Assembly: GCA_947086625.1 (NCBI GenBank)
Contig: CAMTZV010000109.1
Coordinates: 1-5,921 of the forward strand
Direction: 5' to 3'
DNA length: 5,921 nt
Origin: an uncultured bacterium
GTDB taxonomy: Bacteria; Bacillota; Clostridia; Lachnospirales; Lachnospiraceae
Below the pieces are notes generated by a model. The model was not told the DNA's origin, did no database searches, and saw only the letters and a program-made list of their open reading frames with translations. The translations under genes were made by a program, and so were the position numbers. This document shows positions 4,279 to 5,921 of this stretch, piece by piece. Each line of letters opens with the position of its first letter. Position 1 is the stretch's first letter.

Positions 4279-5668
4279 GGAGATTGGAAAGAAGCTTGGA
4301 AAATCAGTTCTTTTGCTGGCGTTATGTGCGGCTGTTGCGGCGTCGGCGGTCGGCCCCGTCCCGGCGGTGTGGGCGGATGAGCTTCCGACGGAAGCGCAGG
4401 CACCGGGAGAGGAGCCGTCCGGCGATCCGCAGCCGGGCGAAAAGCCGGACAATGGAGAAACGGGCGAAAAGCCGGACGACGGAGAGCCGGGCGAAAAGCC
4501 GGACGGCGAAGAGCCGGACGATGATACCGAAAAGCCCAAAAAGGTGAAGGTTTCGGCGTCGGTCCGGCTGACAAAAAGCGGGAAGGCCGCCTACATGAAC
4601 TGGAAACCCGTGGACGGCGCGTACGCCTACAAGGTGCAGCGCAGCAGCAAAAAGGACAGCGGATTTCAAACCATCGCTTCTCTGACGGAGGATGCGCGCT
4701 CGTACAGGGATGAAAGCGTGCAAAGAGGCACCCGCTATTACTATCGTGTGGCGGCGAAAATGGAGGACGGCCGGACGTGCTACAGCAAGGCAGGCGCGTT
4801 GAACTGTCCGCTGGGGCCGGTATCTGGCGTAAAGCTGATCCGGTATTCCACGACGTCGATCAAGGTGACCTGGAATAAAAGCACGGATAAAAACGCGAAA
4901 TGGTACAAGGTCTACTATGCAAAGGAAAAGAACGGAACCTACAAGCTGGCGGGTACTACGAAAAATAACTGGTTTCGGGTGAAAAATCTGGCGTGCTATC
5001 AGAGCTATTATTTCCGGGTGGAGGCATGCGTCACCAAAAAGTCTTCCGCGCTGGATGGCAATCCGTCAAAGGCGGTCATGATTACGACGAAGCCCTACGA
5101 GCGGCTGACAATCTTTGCGGGCGACTCCATCACGACGGGCCTCACATCCTACGGCACCGTAGACAGGATTAAGATCGGAGGCAAGAAAAAGGTGGTTGCA
5201 GCCATCGGCCTCAACACGATCACCTTCCGCACAAAGCGGGTGTTTGGCGGGCTGTCCGCGACACAGACGATTGTCGCAAACAAGCCCTACCGGGTGTACA
5301 TCATGCTCGGAAACAACGATATCCATTACCGCGACAAAAAGGATGTAATCGACGGATACCGCGAGATTTTAAAGACGATCCGGGCCGGCTCGCCGGAAAC
5401 GGACATTGTCGTGCTCGCGGTCGCCCCGGTGACGGCGGCCACAAAGGAGCGGCGCACGGGCTTCAAGCAGATCCCGGCCTACAATAAAGACCTGCAGGCG
5501 CTGGCGGAAAAGATGGGCGTGAAATTTCATGACTGTACCGGATTTCTGAAGGATTCAAGCGGCTGGCTGAAAAGCTCCTACGCCGCGGGGGACGGCATCC
5601 ACTGGAAATCTTCGGTTTACGAGCAGTATGCAAAGCAGCTGGAGGCGTATGACAAATCGCTGGACTAA
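4274..5668 (+). CDS. Secreted FnIII-FnIII-SGNH/GDSL hydrolase, copy 2 (SGNH2), GTG start
   Basis: This 464-residue paralogue of SGNH1 has the same order of parts. The signal peptide covers 1-34 (hydrophobic core about 11-30, likely cut after VWA at 32-34). Residues 35-91 are an acidic Pro/Glu/Asp/Gly linker with three 9-residue repeats of the form GEKPD.GE. (55-81). Two FnIII-like domains lie at about 92-182 and 183-273, and the SGNH domain at 274-464. Catalytic blocks are intact: FAGDS (Ser285), LGNND (345-349, Asn348) and DGIHW (Asp440, His443). Expected role: extracellular esterase or acyltransferase-like hydrolase acting on a glycan or other surface polymer; substrate unknown. Its catalytic domain aligns with SGNH1 without gaps; differences cluster between blocks I and III (about 323-338), which may alter specificity, and block III reads GNND instead of GGND. 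The linker is unrelated to that of SGNH1 although flanking domains are conserved. There is no cell-wall anchor motif at the C-terminus. Confidence 0.92.
   Translation: MKEIGKKLGKSVLLLALCAAVAASAVGPVPAVWADELPTEAQAPGEEPSGDPQPGEKPDNGETGEKPDDGEPGEKPDGEEPDDDTEKPKKVKVSASVRLTKSGKAAYMNWKPVDGAYAYKVQRSSKKDSGFQTIASLTEDARSYRDESVQRGTRYYYRVAAKMEDGRTCYSKAGALNCPLGPVSGVKLIRYSTTSIKVTWNKSTDKNAKWYKVYYAKEKNGTYKLAGTTKNNWFRVKNLACYQSYYFRVEACVTKKSSALDGNPSKAVMITTKPYERLTIFAGDSITTGLTSYGTVDRIKIGGKKKVVAAIGLNTITFRTKRVFGGLSATQTIVANKPYRVYIMLGNNDIHYRDKKDVIDGYREILKTIRAGSPETDIVVLAVAPVTAATKERRTGFKQIPAYNKDLQALAEKMGVKFHDCTGFLKDSSGWLKSSYAAGDGIHWKSSVYEQYAKQLEAYDKSLD
4436..4516 (+). repeat. Three tandem 27-bp repeats encoding the acidic linker
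   Basis: Three consecutive 27-base units begin at 4436, 4463 and 4490, each starting GGCGAAAAGCCGGAC and encoding GEKPD followed by a Gly/Glu/Asn/Asp/Pro-type tail. The units are in frame (codons 55-81 of the hydrolase) and differ at only a few positions. A partial echo (GAAAAGCCC) follows. Such repeats change copy number by slippage and act as a flexible spacer between signal peptide and FnIII domains. Confidence 0.85.
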
Positions 5669-5710
5669 GGCTGTGGCAGATCAAAAAAGAGAAAGAGAGG
5701 ATTCAAAAGA

Positions 5711-5921
5711 ATGAAAGGGATTTTGAGAAACAGAGGAAAGAGAAGGAAAGGCTGGCAGAGGGCGGCGGCATTTCTGACTGCGCTGGCGCTTTTCGCCGGC
5801 GTGCTGCAGATGCCGGTTTTGACGCAGGCGGCTTCTAAGACGACGTGCAAGTCTCTGTGCAAGGCTGCGCTGGACGAGACGGGCGGCAGCAGCAAGCTGA
5901 AATACCAGACGACAAAGAAGG
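5711..5921 (+). CDS. N-terminus of another exported protein (cut by right edge)
   Basis: The frame opens with ATG at 5711 after an AGAGAGG ribosome binding site (5694-5700, ten bases away) and continues without a stop to the window end, giving 70 visible residues. The start is very basic (MKGILRNRGKRRKGWQR), followed by a hydrophobic core at about 18-36 (AAAFLTALALFAGVLQMPV) and a likely signal peptidase cut near TQA-A (38-41). The mature region begins Lys/Thr/Cys-rich with C..LCKAALDETGG and is not recognisable. It does not match the N-termini of either family A or the SGNH proteins closely. The 42-base gap after SGNH2 shows no terminator, so it probably continues the operon. Confidence 0.8.
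   Translation, partial: MKGILRNRGKRRKGWQRAAAFLTALALFAGVLQMPVLTQAASKTTCKSLCKAALDETGGSSKLKYQTTKK

Noticed and set aside
4436..4516. CRISPR-like short repeats
   Set aside because: The units are directly adjacent without spacers, in frame, and encode a protein linker.
4284..4547. Arg/Ser/Lys repeat-rich frame inside the start of SGNH2
   Set aside because: It is the 27-bp repeat read in the wrong frame; the SGNH2 frame yields signal peptide, FnIII and SGNH domains.

Overview
The window looks like part of a Gram-positive, Clostridia-type chromosome, probably a Lachnospiraceae-like gut bacterium. This is an inference from strong AGGAGG-type ribosome binding sites, Gram-positive signal peptides ending in AxA, several secreted proteins on one strand, and FnIII-plus-SGNH architectures. 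No rRNA, tRNA, transposase or CRISPR array is visible. Every credible gene is on the + strand.

Layout. Bases 1-242 hold the C-terminal end of a RhuM-family protein, a family linked to accessory and mobile regions. A roughly 300-base gap (243-551) holds no convincing gene. It ends in a strong extended -10 promoter overlapped by a perfect 16-bp palindrome. From there a head-to-tail series runs to the right edge with short gaps and no recognisable terminator, so it is probably one operon: a small secreted protein (552-1145, here 'family A'); a 35-codon ORF that looks like the deleted remnant of another family A gene (1170-1277); a secreted FnIII-FnIII-SGNH hydrolase (1274-2638, SGNH1); a second family A protein (2711-3331); a broken SGNH remnant (3332-3472); a FabG-like short-chain dehydrogenase (3488-4213); a second FnIII-FnIII-SGNH hydrolase with a GTG start (4274-5668, SGNH2); and the start of another exported protein (5711 to the edge).

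The main message is that this is a partly decayed tandem array of a two-gene unit, [family A exported protein + FnIII/SGNH hydrolase]. Two intact copies of each gene remain. One internally deleted relic of each also survives, with the ribosome-binding leader kept. The SGNH relic is about 95% identical in DNA to SGNH1 over roughly 97 bases, so at least one duplication is recent, whereas SGNH1 and SGNH2 catalytic domains are about 68% identical in protein.

The likely theme is modification of a surface or extracellular glycan: SGNH enzymes commonly remove (or transfer) acyl groups, and FnIII domains act as spacers or binding modules. The substrate, the role of family A and the reason a cytoplasmic SDR sits in the array cannot be read from the sequence.
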